A stretch of DNA of 64,000 nucleotides from Anaeramoeba ignava (GCA_028826165.1 JAPDFW010000064.1:310001-374000); one strand, 5' to 3'; positions 1-12,600 are shown, numbered from the stretch's first letter. Numbers and translations: made by a program. The notes: a model not told the origin generated them from the sequence alone.

Positions 1-2
1 TA

Positions 3-3000
3 ATAATGAATCCAGGAAATTACAGTGTGAATTTTTACGGAACAACGATTAATAAATCAGTGACAATTGTGGGTCAAGATAAAAGTCAAGTGTTTGTTGA
101 CTGCGATTATAACAAATACGGATTAATTGTCACAAACACACAAAACATTGCTTTTGAAAACATCAGCTTTGCCAATTGCGAAATAAGTGGCGGCAGTTAC
201 GGTGGAGCAGCGTTAACTATCAATTCTCAAGCAGTCTCAATTAAAAACTGCCAATTTATCAATAACAATGTTGAGCCATATGTTACTATGCAAGGTGTTT
301 ATAGCGCTGCAATCTTTTTTGATAACTGCCAAACAGCTAGCGTTGAAAACTGTCTTTTTAAAAACAACCTCAATAGCCACAACGGATCGGGCGCCATTTT
401 TGCCAGATATTTCGCAACTGCCGACGCTGTTCTTAAGGTCAATAATAATTCCTTTGTGGGTAATCAAGGTGCTGTTGGCGCTCTGCAGGTCAACTACACA
501 AAAACAGTCCAGAATTCATCAATTCAAATAGCTTTTTCAAATTTTACTTCAAATTTGGGTGCAAATATTTCTGGTGCTGTTTTTATCCAGTACACTGCAG
601 ATGGTGCAGGAAACTCCATTTATATCAATAACACAAACTTCACAAACAACAGCGCGCTCATTTTCGGCGCTTTCGGATTATTCCATAACGGAAAGTGCCA
701 AAACTCCACATTTTCCATTTCAAAATCTTTTTTTAAAGGAAATAAGGCGAATATTTATTCGGGAGCAATTTCGCAAATTTATAACTCATTATTCAACACA
801 TCATATATCGAGATTACTTCGAGCAACTTCACATCAAACACTGGGTATCGTGGCGCAATTTATATCGATGACTCTCCGTATGGAAACCATGGAGATATTC
901 TCAACAACTCTCTTATTATTCAGGGGTGCCTTTTCACGAGCAACACTGGTGAATCTGGAGGCGCCATTTCTGCCAATTCCAGAGTGTCACTCAACATGCT
1001 CAAAAACACATATTCCAATAACTCTGCGCACCAAGGAGGTGCAATGTATTTAAAGAACATCCTGTCCTTCTACGACGGGTCCTCAAACTATCTTGATGAC
1101 ACTGCAATTGTTGGCGCCGAGTTTATGTGCCTTACATCCGGGCAATTCGAATTCAAAAGCGTTGAGTTCCAATCAAAACTTGTTGAGGATACAATCTTTT
1201 TTGTGTTTTCAAACCACAGTCTCGATTTAAGCTACTCGACATTTGAATGTCCTGAAGGCTCTGTTTTCATAATCGAAAACGAGACGGATCACAATTTCGA
1301 CTTGGAATATAAATATCAATTCAGTTTCGAGTGTGTTGAGTGTCCTGTCGGCACTTATTCGCTACGTCGTGGCGGATATAACACAGATTTCGATTGCTAC
1401 TTATGTCCCACTCAAGCAGAGTGCCGCGGAGGTGCAGATGTTTATGTGAAAAACGGATTTTGGGGAGACAAATTGGAATCAGGAAAAATCCAATTTTTCC
1501 CTTGTCCAGAAGATTTCTGCTCACCAAATTCAATTAATAATGCCCAACTTGTTTTATACAACACATGCAAAAATCATCGGGAAGGTTTTCTGTGCACTCA
1601 ATGCACGGAAGGCTACACAGAATCTCTTTTCCCAAGTGGAGAATGCAAAGAAAAGGAAAAATGCCACCACCAAATCTTCCAGTATCTTTTGATGCTCTTT
1701 TTCATCTCCATCTGGCTTGTGTGGTCGCTTATTTTCATTCCGCAAGCAAAGACCGGACATTTTCATATTATGGCCTATTTCTTTCAGACTCTCAGCATCG
1801 TGATTCCCATGATGGACTCGCGCAAAAGCGATGGTTTCTGGAGATTTCTTCTCTCCATCGCAGAGCTTTTCAACCTTCAAACATACCTTCCTCTTTTTGG
1901 ATCTTTTGGCGAATGTCCAGGCGCTGAGATGAATTCTGTGCAGAAAAAGTTGATGAGACTTGTCGGCCCTTCGGTTAGTATCGGAATAATTCTTTTTGTA
2001 TATATCTTCCACTTGATTCGCTCTGCAAAATCTTCTGTGAGAGAAGCTGATGAATCCGATGAAGATGATTCAAAAAAGGAAAATTCCAAAAATAACAAAA
2101 AAAACGATGACGAAATTAATTTATCCGATCAAAGTGGAGATCTTAGTTCAGATGAAGTTTCTAAAAAGAAAAATTTATCCAAATCCAAATCTCAATCTCA
2201 AAAGATGGGTTCTTCAGACCAATCTCTTGACTTTAAAGACGCCGATTGGCATCATGCCGAAATCAATTTCAACGATGATACAGATAACTCAGACACGCTT
2301 TCATCCATTTCTTACGACAAAACAGTCTCAGAACTTTCGGATTCCAACATCGACAGAATTGACAAGGCACATCTGGAATCGCTTGTCGGGAACCTAATTA
2401 CACGTCCCGAATCCGAAAGTTTGACACGATTTTCTTGGTTTAAAAGAGCAAATATTGCTCTGATCACCATTTTATTCCTGTTTTATTTTGTCGCGCTCAA
2501 AATTGTTTTGGAGACAACGAATTGCATCCAAATCTCTCGCAATTCCGAGAAGAAAAGATATCTGTATATTTACACAACCGCAGAGTGCTATACTGGTGCT
2601 CAAAAATTTGGGATTTTCATGGCGATTATTTTATCCATTTTACCGCTCATCTTGCTTTTTTTCTTGATCAAAAAGCGCACTATCAAGAATCCTGATTCTT
2701 TGCTTAGCATCTTCACAGGTCCATATAAAAGGGCTTATTACTGGTTTTCCGTTATGATGTTTTATTGGCGATTTCTTCTTCTTATTTTCTTTGTCTTTGT
2801 TAAAGATCCCACTTCTCAATCTTTTGTTCTCATGTTCTTCTGCATTATTTTCTTGATCCTCCACTTGAACTTTCTTCCTTTTGCTTCTAATTGGCACAAT
2901 TCTCTGCAAACAATTTCTCTTTCTATTCTTGTTTTGGTTTCCACATTGAATATTTCTCACTCAAGTTGGGAATATGCTGGTCTTGTTACTTTTTCTGGCT

Positions 3001-3128
3001 CTTTGAAAAAGCTCAGTTTTGGCATGTATTATTTCATCTTCTCTTTATGCACTGTTCTTTTTGTTTACTCTTTTATTATCTACGTTAATTTACTCAAACG
3101 ACATTTCAAATGCTTCAAATGCAAATAG
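3..3128 (+). CDS. Beta-helix receptor-like multi-pass membrane protein, 5' partial
   Basis: The frame is open to the left edge and the first Met (position 6) is followed by typical mid-domain sequence with no signal peptide, so the gene starts outside the window. About 1040 residues are visible. Residues 1-420 are right-handed beta-helix (polymorphic-membrane-protein-like) repeats with recurring GGA, NNS and FTSN motifs. Residues 440-550 are Cys-rich (CVECPVGTY, CYLCPTQAECRGG, CTQCTEGY), like the EGF/GCC modules that follow such helices. About ten hydrophobic segments follow (near residues 555, 585, 614, 648, 815, 868, 911, 938, 967 and 1004), interrupted by a charged Ser/Asp/Lys-rich cytoplasmic loop at 674-800. 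Inferred role: a surface receptor or adhesin with an extracellular beta-helix; the ligand is unknown. No intron is seen in 3.1 kb, and GC is clearly higher than in neighbouring genes. It ends with TAG. Confidence 0.75.
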   Translation: MMNPGNYSVNFYGTTINKSVTIVGQDKSQVFVDCDYNKYGLIVTNTQNIAFENISFANCEISGGSYGGAALTINSQAVSIKNCQFINNNVEPYVTMQGVYSAAIFFDNCQTASVENCLFKNNLNSHNGSGAIFARYFATADAVLKVNNNSFVGNQGAVGALQVNYTKTVQNSSIQIAFSNFTSNLGANISGAVFIQYTADGAGNSIYINNTNFTNNSALIFGAFGLFHNGKCQNSTFSISKSFFKGNKANIYSGAISQIYNSLFNTSYIEITSSNFTSNTGYRGAIYIDDSPYGNHGDILNNSLIIQGCLFTSNTGESGGAISANSRVSLNMLKNTYSNNSAHQGGAMYLKNILSFYDGSSNYLDDTAIVGAEFMCLTSGQFEFKSVEFQSKLVEDTIFFVFSNHSLDLSYSTFECPEGSVFIIENETDHNFDLEYKYQFSFECVECPVGTYSLRRGGYNTDFDCYLCPTQAECRGGADVYVKNGFWGDKLESGKIQFFPCPEDFCSPNSINNAQLVLYNTCKNHREGFLCTQCTEGYTESLFPSGECKEKEKCHHQIFQYLLMLFFISIWLVWSLIFIPQAKTGHFHIMAYFFQTLSIVIPMMDSRKSDGFWRFLLSIAELFNLQTYLPLFGSFGECPGAEMNSVQKKLMRLVGPSVSIGIILFVYIFHLIRSAKSSVREADESDEDDSKKENSKNNKKNDDEINLSDQSGDLSSDEVSKKKNLSKSKSQSQKMGSSDQSLDFKDADWHHAEINFNDDTDNSDTLSSISYDKTVSELSDSNIDRIDKAHLESLVGNLITRPESESLTRFSWFKRANIALITILFLFYFVALKIVLETTNCIQISRNSEKKRYLYIYTTAECYTGAQKFGIFMAIILSILPLILLFFLIKKRTIKNPDSLLSIFTGPYKRAYYWFSVMMFYWRFLLLIFFVFVKDPTSQSFVLMFFCIIFLILHLNFLPFASNWHNSLQTISLSILVLVSTLNISHSSWEYAGLVTFSGSLKKLSFGMYYFIFSLCTVLFVYSFIIYVNLLKRHFKCFKCK

Positions 3129-4187
3129 ATCTTATAATTTCCAATTCAAATTCAAATTCAAAATCAAATTCGAATTCAAATTCAAATTCAAATTCAAATT
3201 CAAATTCAAATTCAATTTCAAAATCAAATTCAAATTCAATTTCAAATTCAAATTCAAATTCAAATTCAAATTCAATTTCAAATTAATTTAAAATTTAATT
3301 TTGTTAATTCTTCTCTTCTTTTTTTTAATTTTAATTTTCAATTCAAAACCCAAAAATAAATTTTACTTCTTTGGAATTTTTCATTTTAATTATATTATAC
3401 AAATAAAATTTCTTTTTGCTTCTTTTTTTTAATTTAATTCAATACTCAAAATTTTTGATCTATCTCCTTAAATTTTAGTTTAAAATCTTAATCAAACTTT
3501 AATTTAATTTAAAACTTTTAATTTAATAATTTTTTTATTTAAATTATTTATTTTTAGTGATTCTTCTTTTTGATTTCTTTCTTCTTTTTTCAACTCTTCA
3601 ATTCATTTATTCAAAATTTAATTTTAAATTAACCAAAATTTATATTTTTTAATTGATTTACAATTTTTGCTTTTTTTTTTATTTAAGATCTCCTTTTAAA
3701 ATTATTTTCTTTTTTAAAAGACTTTTTTTATCAATTTTAATTAAATAATTCTTTTCAAAACTTATTCAAACTTTTCTTTTCTTTTTTATTTTGAAATTCC
3801 AAAAAAAAAAGAGGATTTTTTTCTCTCAAAGAATTTTTAAGAAAGAAATCAATTTTTCCAAAAGATTGCCTATTATTTTTATTTCTTTTCAAATTCACTA
3901 TTTATTTTTTTTTTTCAATTTAGAATCACAATTTATAAAAAAATTTTTTTCCTTTAAAAAAAAAAACAAACAAAAAATCATTTTCATTTTCATTTTTTTC
4001 CTTTTTTTTTTTTTTAATTTGTATTTTAAAACCAAAAAAATTAAAAACAAAAAAAAAATTTTTTTTCTTCTTTAAAAACTCAAACATATTTTGAATTAGT
4101 GATCAAATTAATCAAATAAAACAACATTTCAAACTATTCTGAATAAAAATAAAACAAAAACAAAAACAAAAACAAAATAAACGGAAA
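3129..4187. repeat. Gene-free AT-rich spacer with a TTCAAA hexamer array
   Basis: There is no supportable gene here. Positions 3140-3285 are a (TTCAAA)n array with occasional TTTCAA/AATCAA variants starting just after the stop of the beta-helix gene. The remainder is T-rich then A-rich homopolymeric sequence. CATTTTCATTTTTTTCC at 3984-4000 resembles the promoter element seen upstream of other genes, but it lies about 190 bp from the SIN3 start. Confidence 0.7.
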
Positions 4188-7100
4188 ATGCAACCAAAAC
4201 AAGAAAAACAAAATGATCTTAAAAGATCAACAAATATTCTCCAACAAAATCCGCAATTTAACCCTTTTTTTCTTCAAATAAATCCATCAACGGGTTTACC
4301 TTTATATTCTTTTTTTCCTCCTCAATCGTTTTCTCAATCTTTTCCTTATTCATTTCCCTATTCACTCCAAAATAATTTTTTAAATCCTATTTTTAATTCA
4401 ACAAATCAGTTACAAAAAGATCAAATACAAAATATTTCAAATCTGAATCAAAATTTTTCAAATTTCAATCAAAATCAAAATCAAAATCAAAATCAAATTC
4501 AAAATCAAAATCAAAATTTGAATCAAAATCAAAATCAAAATCAAAATCAAAATTTTAATCAAATTCAAGTTCAAATTCAAAATTTTAATCAGAATCAAAT
4601 TCAAAATCAAATTCAAAATTTCAATCAAAATTTGAATCAAAATCAAATTCAAAATGAAAACCAAAATCAATTTCAAAATCAAATTCAAAATTTCAATCAG
4701 AATCAAAATCAAAATCAAATTCAAAATTTCAATCAGAATCAAAATCAAAATTTGAATCAAAATTCAAATCAAAATCAAAATGAAAATTCAAATCAAAATT
4801 CAAATCAAAATCAAAATCAAAATGAAAATTCAAATGAAAAATTCAAAATCAAATGAAAATTCAAATCAAAAATCAAAATGAAAATCAAAATTCAAATGAA
4901 AATTCAAATTATATGGAAATTGAAAATGACAAATTAAATCCAATTTCTGAGTAAAAATATTTTTATTTAATTATTTTAATTTACTTATTTTTATTTATTA
5001 ATGTTAATTTTTAGATCTTCAAAACCACAAGAAAAAAAAATAAACGAACCATTAAAAATCGAAATCGCACATCAATATCTTGATAAAGTTCAAGAAAGAT
5101 TCCAAAATAAACCTGAATTATGGAGGGAATTTATGGGGATTATCAATGATTTGAAACAGGGAAATAGACCATTTGAAGAAATAGTTGATTCTATGAGAGA
5201 TGTCTTTAAAAATGATCAAGATCTTTTTGATGGATTTTCTCATTTTCTTTGTTCGTCACCAAGAGAATCAGTTGCGGGAAATAAAGATAAATATATCGAT
5301 CAGAAATCAATTGATTTCATTGAAAAACTCCAAAAAAGGCTCACTAAAGAAGCTTATACTCAATTTCTTTATTATTTAAGAAAATTTCAAGATGGAAAAA
5401 TTTCTCAACCACATTTATTAAATTCAATTTATAAGATTCTTGGCGATCATCCTGATTTAATTGAATCTTTTCGGTTTTATATTCCTTCCGAACAAACAAA
5501 TGCAAACAAATCTTTGCAAACAAATACACTTACAACTGAAACTCAAAATCCTCTTCCGGAAACAGAAAATAATTCTTTATTATCAAAAGAAAAAATTATT
5601 GAAAATTCAAATATTAATAAAGTTGCAAAATCAAAGGCAATGCCAAAAGAATCAATTCCCCGTCAACAATCAATGTCAAATGAACAACAATCAATGCCAA
5701 ATGAGCAACAATCAATATCAAATGAGCAAAAATCAATATCAAATGAGCAAAAATCAATATCAAATGAGCAACAATTAATGCCAAATGAGCAAAAATCAAT
5801 ATCAAATGAGCAAAAATCAATATCAAATGAACAACAATCAATGTCAAAAGAGCAAAAATCAATGTCAAATGAGCAAAAATCAATGTCAAATGAGCAAAAA
5901 TCAATGTCAAATGAGCAACAATCAATGTCAAATGAGCAAAAATCAATGTCAAATGAGCAAAAATTAATATCAAATGAACAACAATTAATATCAAATGAAC
6001 AACAATCAATGTCAAATGAGCAACAATCAATGCCTATGATAATTCAATATCCTTTCCAAATGCAATATCCTTTTCAAATGCAATATCCTTTTATAATGCC
6101 AAATCAAATGCCAATAATAAATCCAATGAGCAAACAAGCTCCAATATCAACACAACAAAAAATATACACTTATAATCCAATATATAATCAAATGCAAATG
6201 CAAATGCAAAAACAAAAACAAAAACAAAAAGAAATAATTCATAAATCAGCTCCAACTCATCATGTTCAGTTTTTTCAAGAACTTAGAAATAATATGAAAG
6301 AAGAAGATTACTTTGATCTCCTTGGATTACTGAATTTATTCAAGCAAGGTCTATTAACTAAAGAAAATGTTTTAAATCTTTCTGAAGAGCTTTTAACTCA
6401 AAATCTTTTCCGAAAATTTAGTTTTATGTTTTCAAATACATCTAAAAATAAAAAAGATATACAAGAAAGTAAATCACAGAAAAAAGCAAAGCAATCAATC
6501 GATTCATTAGAACGTATAGGAAATTCTTATTATAAATTGCCTAATGAAGTAAAATTTAAAAATTAAAAATTTAAAAATTAAAAATTAAAATTACAATTAA
6601 AATGAAATTTAGGAAATTCTTTCTTCTCAGGCAATGAACGATTCACATAAAAATATTCTCAATTTAAATTTGAATTCTATCTCAAGTTTTCAAGAAAATT
6701 TCCCAATTAATCCAAATGAATTCTCTTCTTTTTATCTTTTAGATTTGCAAAAAATCGAAGAAGAAAAAACAGAACTTGATGTTTTAATAGAAAATAATAA
6801 AAGAACGCTTAATAAATTTGAAAAATTATCCACAGAAATTGAGCAAACCCAAACAAATTTTATTGCAAATGGTAATCAAAAATTATTAATTTTTTTATTT
6901 AATTTTTTTTATCCGATTTATGAACCAATATTTAATTACACTTTTTACAAAAGATATTCAACTTGATCCTCTTCATATAAGCGCTTTAGAGGAAATTTAT
7001 GGAAGTAGAACCAAAAATATTATCATTGGAATCAAAAGAAATGCAACAGTTGCAATTTCTGTGATTCTTAGAAGACTAAAACAAAGAGAAATCAAACTAA

Positions 7101-8468
7101 ACAAAATCAAAAATGCATTTCAAACAAATATTCAAAACTCCAAACTTCAAATACTTGAAAAATATAAATATTTCACAAATCAAAACTATTTAAATATCCA
7201 CAATCAAATACTCAAACCTCAATGTACTAATTTAATTATTATTCAAAAAATTAAATTTTATATTTTATATTTTAAATTTTATATTTTTTAAAAAAAAAGC
7301 TGTTTTGATGTCTATTTATCAAGCAAAACAAAATGAACTGTTTCAAAAATCATATCATATAAAGCACGAATTCGGAGAAAAATCAATACATGATTTGATA
7401 TATAATCTTCTTTTATTAAAATGCTTAAATTTTTATGAAAATCAATCAAAAAATGGAAAACAAGAAGAACAATTAAAAAACAAAATTGAACAATTTTATC
7501 TATCTTTTCTCAATCACTTTCTTTTATTGAAAGCTCCAAAAAACAACCCAAATTTGAATCAAAACTTATCTCCTTTGAATACAGAGATTGAACAAAATAA
7601 TCAGGAAAAGCAAACAGAAAAAATACACAATATTTGTTTTGGAAACAGAAAAATGTTTATATTTTTTCAAACATATTCGGGTTTATATGAAAAAATTCAA
7701 TTGAGTAAAAAAGATATTGAATCAACTCAAAATAACAAAATCAAAAATCAAAATTCATCAAATAAGAAAAGAAATGCAATATCACAAATTTTTAATCTTC
7801 TGAAGCAATTTATTTCTCGGGAAATAAATCAACAAAAATTTATTGAAGAATGTGAAAAATCATTCAATATTCCATTCAACACAATTTTGATTCCTCAAAT
7901 TGTTGTTTCTGTAATAAATTCAATTGAATCAATTATGGGAAATCAAGAATGCAAAGACTGCATTGATTTATTTCATTATGAAACAAAAAAATCAAGTAAT
8001 CAACAGAATTGCCATTTTCAAAACTCTCAATTGTTGATCAAAGAAAACGAAATTTTTCTGTTTGAATTTGTTGAATCGCAACAACAAATTGCTCAATCCG
8101 AAAAATCTCTCAAAATAAAACTAATGGATTCAGAACAAAATATGCATCAATTTCTGAAAAAAAAATCCAAAATTACTTCCCATTTATTCCTGATTGAAAA
8201 TTTCCTTTTTCCAAAAACAAATTTCCAAATTAATCCAAGAAATATTTATTTCCAAAAACTTTTTTTAATCAGAAATTTCCCTCCAAATCATTTTAATTTG
8301 TTAAATTATTTCAAAAAACAGCCTTTAAAACAACAAGCTTCATTCCAAAAAGAATTCTTTTTCAAAAATATAATTGTATTCAATTCCTTACAAATCAAAC
8401 CAAGAAAAAATGGAAAATGGAATTTTGTTCATGATTCTTTTGATTTCTTTTATCGATTCCACAAATGA
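4188..8468 (+). CDS. SIN3: SIN3 family transcriptional corepressor
   Basis: Five exons are proposed: 4188-4950, 5015-6548, 6613-6871, 6954-7223 and 7300-8468. Removing two surplus A bases in exon 1 makes the total 3993 nt, exactly 1330 codons plus stop. SIN3 is the scaffold of class I histone deacetylase corepressor complexes. Exon 1 encodes a Gln/Asn tract. Exon 2 carries PAH1 (nt 5064-5260, IAHQYLDKVQERF), PAH2 (5308-5490), a 17-copy heptad repeat and PAH3 (6256-6440). Exons 2-4 encode the HDAC-interaction domain: YYKLPNE, then KTELDVLIENNKRTL, then EEIYGSRTKNIIIGIKRN, matching the family's ELDVVLETN and RIYG...GLRKNP blocks. Exon 5 matches the Sin3 C-terminal domain (residues around MFIFFQTYSGLYEKI and CKDCIDLF). 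No PAH4 is apparent. It converges on the HMG-box gene. Confidence 0.9.
4458..4913 (+). repeat. AATCAA-type hexamer tract coding for Gln/Asn in SIN3 exon 1
   Basis: Near-perfect (CAAAAT)n with CAAATT variants is translated as alternating N and Q. All three forward frames stay open over most of the tract (reading NQ, KI or SK), so indels do not immediately hit a stop. Confidence 0.85.
4836..4871 (+). other. Two apparent +1 indels in SIN3 exon 1
   Basis: The Asn/Gln frame is broken twice, at GAAAAATTC (A5 where the repeat has A4) and at CAAAAATC. Dropping one A from each restores NQ reading through to NYMEIENDKLNPISE and the splice donor at 4951. Most simply these are assembly homopolymer errors. 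Confidence 0.6.
5670..6035 (+). repeat. 21-bp tandem repeat (17 copies) inside SIN3
   Basis: The 21-bp unit encodes the heptapeptide [S/P]NEQ[Q/K][S/L][I/M], 17 times, between PAH2 and PAH3. Copies differ mainly by CAA/AAA (Q/K) and ATA/ATG (I/M). It is an in-frame minisatellite and likely length-polymorphic. Confidence 0.9.
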
Positions 8469-8572
8469 TACTAGATTTTCGCATTCAAACAAAAATACAA
8501 ATAAATATTTTGTTTTTTTGTTTGTTTGCTAGTGATTTCTTTTTTATAATAAGAATTAGTATTTCTATCGAT

Positions 8573-8625
8573 ACTTTTATTATTATTATTATTGTTATTG
8601 TTTTTGTTATTATTATCAATAATTT
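8573..8625. repeat. ATT trinucleotide microsatellite
   Basis: (TTA)n with two GTT interruptions lies in the 292-bp space between the convergent SIN3 and HMG-box 3' ends. I see no gene in this space. Confidence 0.7.
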
Positions 8626-8760
8626 TGGGAAAAGATTAGGTTGACAGAAATTTATTTGAAGAAATTTCATTTGCTTTTCTTTTTGAATTAATTTTGAAAG
8701 AAATCAAAATGATAAATAAAAAAAATTTTTTTCTTTTTTTTTATTCATTTTATCATTTTA

Positions 8761-9615
8761 TCATTTTTCTGAATTAGTTGAATCGTGTTCATATTCTTCA
8801 TCAGAATAAGAAGAAAAGCGTAAAGAATTATTTTGATTTTTTTTAATTAAAAGATATTCTTTTTGTTGTCTAATTAAACCTAAAAACAACTTTCATCAAA
8901 TATTAAAAATCAAAAATTAAAAAATTTAAAAATTAAAAATTAAAAATCAAAAATAAAATTGAAAAGGAAAATTTTTGATTTACATTCTTTTTTTGATCAG
9001 AAAGAGTATTCCATTTATTTTCAATTCTTTTCTTAGTTTTTTTTTCAGACATTTTTGGATGTGTTTTTTTCAATTTGAGTTTTTGTTGAATCTTAAATAA
9101 CTCGAACGGTTTGATTTCCGTTTGAGATTTCAAAGTATCACGGAGAATTTTGATAAATCTTGATTTGAATTGCTGTTTCCTTTGGTATCTGTGCTCCTCG
9201 GAAGAACTAGAACTTGTTGTTGGAATGAAATGAATATGTGATTTCCGTGATTTGACCCATTCACGTACTTCCTTTTTAAATCGTCTTCTATCATCTTTTG
9301 CTTTTTGTTCGAAAATCTACGTAAATAAATTAATTTTAACGGAAAAAAAACGGTCAAAGTGTCAAAAAATTTAATAAAATTCAATAATAAAATTCAATAA
9401 GATTTAACCATTTTTTCTGATTTATTGAAATTTTGCCATTTTTCTTGTGTTTGTATAAATAAAGTATGTGTGTTAATTTCAGGATTTTGTTTTTTGAAAT
9501 CTTCACAAAAAAATAAAAAGGCAGATAATGGTTTTTTTGGAGTTATAATATGAGATTTTTTTGATATTTTTTTTGAATTTTGTTTTTTTCTTTTTTTATT
9601 TTTATTTTTATTCAT
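8761..9615 (-). CDS. Protein with two HMG boxes
   Basis: Exons (minus): 9615-9409, 9316-8984 and 8879-8761. The sum is 659 nt; one added A in the A7 run at 8988-8994 gives 660 nt (219 aa). Box 1 (residues about 25-85) begins PKKPLSAFLFFCEDFKKQ, a classic HMG-box start, and continues in exon 2 with FEQKAKDDRRRFKKEVREW. Box 2 contains KPFELFKIQQKLKLKK and NKWNTLSDQKK. Its third helix (RQQKEYLLIKK) is encoded by exon 3 and joins in frame only after the one-base correction. The C-terminus is acidic (SDEEYEHDSTNSEK). Such proteins bend DNA or bind chromatin in the nucleus. The gene lies 74 bp downstream of FNIP on the same strand. Which HMG subfamily it belongs to cannot be said. Confidence 0.8.
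8988..8994 (-). other. Homopolymer indel in HMG-box gene
   Basis: On the coding strand CAAAAAAAGAAT has seven A. With eight, the codons read SDQKKE and the GT donor falls in phase 1, as exon 3 requires. As given, the splice would hit a stop at once. Confidence 0.55.
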
Positions 9616-9628
9616 ATATTTTAAAAAG

Positions 9629-9668
9629 AATGAAAAATGAAAAATGAAAAATGAAAAATGAAAAATGA
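9629..9668 (-). promoter_or_regulatory. TCATTTTT element array upstream of HMG-box gene
   Basis: Five TTTTTCAT copies on the coding strand, 14-53 bp before the ATG. Confidence 0.5.
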
Positions 9669-9689
9669 TTTTGTTCCGTTTTATTTTTT

Positions 9690-12600
9690 CTACAAAAATA
9701 ACGAAATTTGTTGAAGAAAATGAATTCCTTCAATTTTTTCTTTTTCCAAAAACAAAAAAGAAAACAATTCAACTTGCTCAATATAACGTTCCACAATTTT
9801 ATGATCATAAGGTTTAGAGAAGTATCTTTTAATTTTTTGTTGTAAAATTTGAGGAAAAGGTGAAATTTTTTGAGCAATTGCAAAAAGTATACTAAAATCT
9901 TGTTGACGAAATCCAAGACTAATAAGAGTATTTTGAGTTAGAGAGTCCAAGAATTCTTCAGTAAAAATGGAGAGCATATCACTTAAAATTTTTGCTTGAG
10001 AATATAGTTCATCAAGTCTTTGTTCCAAATAAGTTAAGGCCTTTTTTAGAAATAAAAATAAAAAATAAAAAAAACGGATTTTTTTGTTCCACTTTTTTTT
10101 GCTTTTTTTTTTTCTTTTAATTCTTACAAAATTAGAATCAACTTGAAAACCTTCTAATACTTTTAATGTTTGTAATGTTTGGAGTATATGAGAAGAAGGT
10201 TTCAGAACAGGAAATGCAATGACGTTCTGTGGATTTAATTCAATTTCATCTTCAGGAATCGAAGTTTTAATTTCAAACTGTTGATTATCTTTCTTAATAA
10301 CTTCCTTTTGTGATAAAATATTTTTACTATCGCGAGATATGTTTTCAATTATATGAAATTCCTCAAGTTCTTGATCCGGTAATTGAGGGTGAAATTCCAG
10401 GCGATGAATTTCGCATAATGTATTATCAAGATCAATAACCATAAAACGAGCCATTTTAATAGGATTTTTTGGACGTTTTCCAAGAACAACAAGAATGTTT
10501 TTTAAATTTTGATGGATAATATTTTTCTTTTTTTCATTTAATTCAGGTGTTGATTGCAAATAATACTCTGGGATGATTTCTGTATTATAATCTCCATAGA
10601 GGGAATATGTTGGATTCAGAAAATCTTCCTCACTATATCTTTTCTCTTCATCAGGATCTAAATCGACCCATTCAGAATCATCAAATTCTGGTTCACCATC
10701 AAAGTTGGAAATTTTATTTGATTCTGGAATGTGCGGGAAACGAAGAAAATAGGATAGCACAAACACAAACTGTTTTGTTTGGTCTTCATCTTTTCCAATC
10801 ACAAGAATTTTTGAATAATATCCTTTTTGCCAACCGTATAAAATTTGGATAAATTTATTTATTGGAATTAAATCCTCATTTGAATTTTTTGATGAATTTC
10901 TTGTATAACTTTCTGTTGTTGTGATCCATCCAAGAAACATTGCAAGAGTAGCAGTTAAAACTCTTGAAAAGAAGCTTTTTGTTTTCCAATTTTTGGAGAA
11001 TGGATTAAAATTGGTCAAAATGAGAAGAATTTTTTGAAATTAAGTTTTACAAATTTTTTTCTGCTGTATCAAATTGAGAAGATAATAAAGAAATTTGTTG
11101 AAGAAGGATACTCGCGTGTCCTAATCGAGAAACTTGATCAATCGATGTTAGAAAATATTCCCAATAGTGTTGTGGGAATTTTGGAGCTGAATGTATTTTT
11201 TCCATAAAAGAACAAAGAAATTGTGATTCTAATTTGATTTTTTGATATGAATTAAGTTCATACATTCGGAACACTTTCTTTATTTTTATATATAAATTTT
11301 AAAATAAATTTAAATATAAATTTTAATATAAATTTTGATATAAATTTTGATATAAATTTTAAAATAAATTTTTAAAATTTAAAAATAAATTTTAAAAAAT
11401 TAAAATAAATTTTAATATAAATTTAAAAAATAAAAATAAATTTTAATATAAATTTAAATATAAATTTTTTAAAAATAAATTTTTAAAATAAATTTAAATA
11501 TAAATTTTAAAAATAAATTTTTAAAATAAATTTTAAAATAAATTTTAAATATAAATTTAATAAATAATTTTTTAAAAAATAAATTTAAAATATAAATTTT
11601 AAAATAAATTTTAATATAAATTTAAATATTAATATAAATTTTAAATAAATTTTAATATAAATTTTAAAATATAAATTTTAATATAAATTTTAAAATAAAT
11701 TTTAATATAAATTTTAATATAAATTTTTTAAAATAAATTTTAATATAAATTTTAATATAAATTTTAATATAAATTTAAAATAATATAAATTTTAATATAA
11801 ATTTTAATATAAATTTTAAATATAAATTTTAATATAAATTTTAATATAAATTTTAAAATAAATTTTAATATAAATTTTATATAAATTTATAAAATAAATT
11901 TTAAAATAAATTTTAATATAAATTTTTAATATAAATTTTAATATAAATTTTAATATAAATATAAATTTTTAAATTTATAAATTTTAAATAAATAATAAAT
12001 TTTAAATATAAATTTTAATATAAATTTTTATATAAATTTTAAATAAATTTTTAATATAAATTTAAAATATAAATTTTAATATAAATTTTAAAAATTTTTA
12101 ATATAAATTTTAATATAAATTTTAATATAAATTTTAAATAAAATTTAAATAAATTTAAATATAAATTTTTAAAATTTTGAAATAAATTTTAATATAAATT
12201 TTAAATAAATTTTTGGGTGAAATATAAATTTTAATATAAATTTAATATAAATTTTAAAAATAAATTTTAAAATAAATTTAAAAATAAATAAATTTAAATA
12301 TAAATTTTTAAATAAAATTTTATAAATTTTAAATATAAATAAATTTTAATATAAATTTTAATATAAATTTTTAAATAAATTTTAAAATAAATTTTTAAAA
12401 AAAAATAAATTTTTTTAAAAATATAAATTTTAATATATAAATTTTAATATAAATTTTAATATAAATTTTAAAATAAATTTTTAATATAAATTTTAAAATA
12501 AATTTTATAAATTTTAATATAAATTTTAAAATAAATTTTAAATAAATCTTTAAAATAAATTTTAATATAAATTTTAATATAAATTTTTATAAATTTTAAT

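Noticed and set aside
3791-4075. 94-aa Lys/Phe-rich open frame
   Set aside because: Low-complexity A/T runs without codon structure, conserved motif or promoter context.
10975-11018. Alternative FNIP start at the ATG at 11018 (MTNFNPFSKNWK)
   Set aside because: This stretch lies in the intron between the upstream exon (ending 11051) and the exon starting 10974, and FNIP homology runs across that junction.
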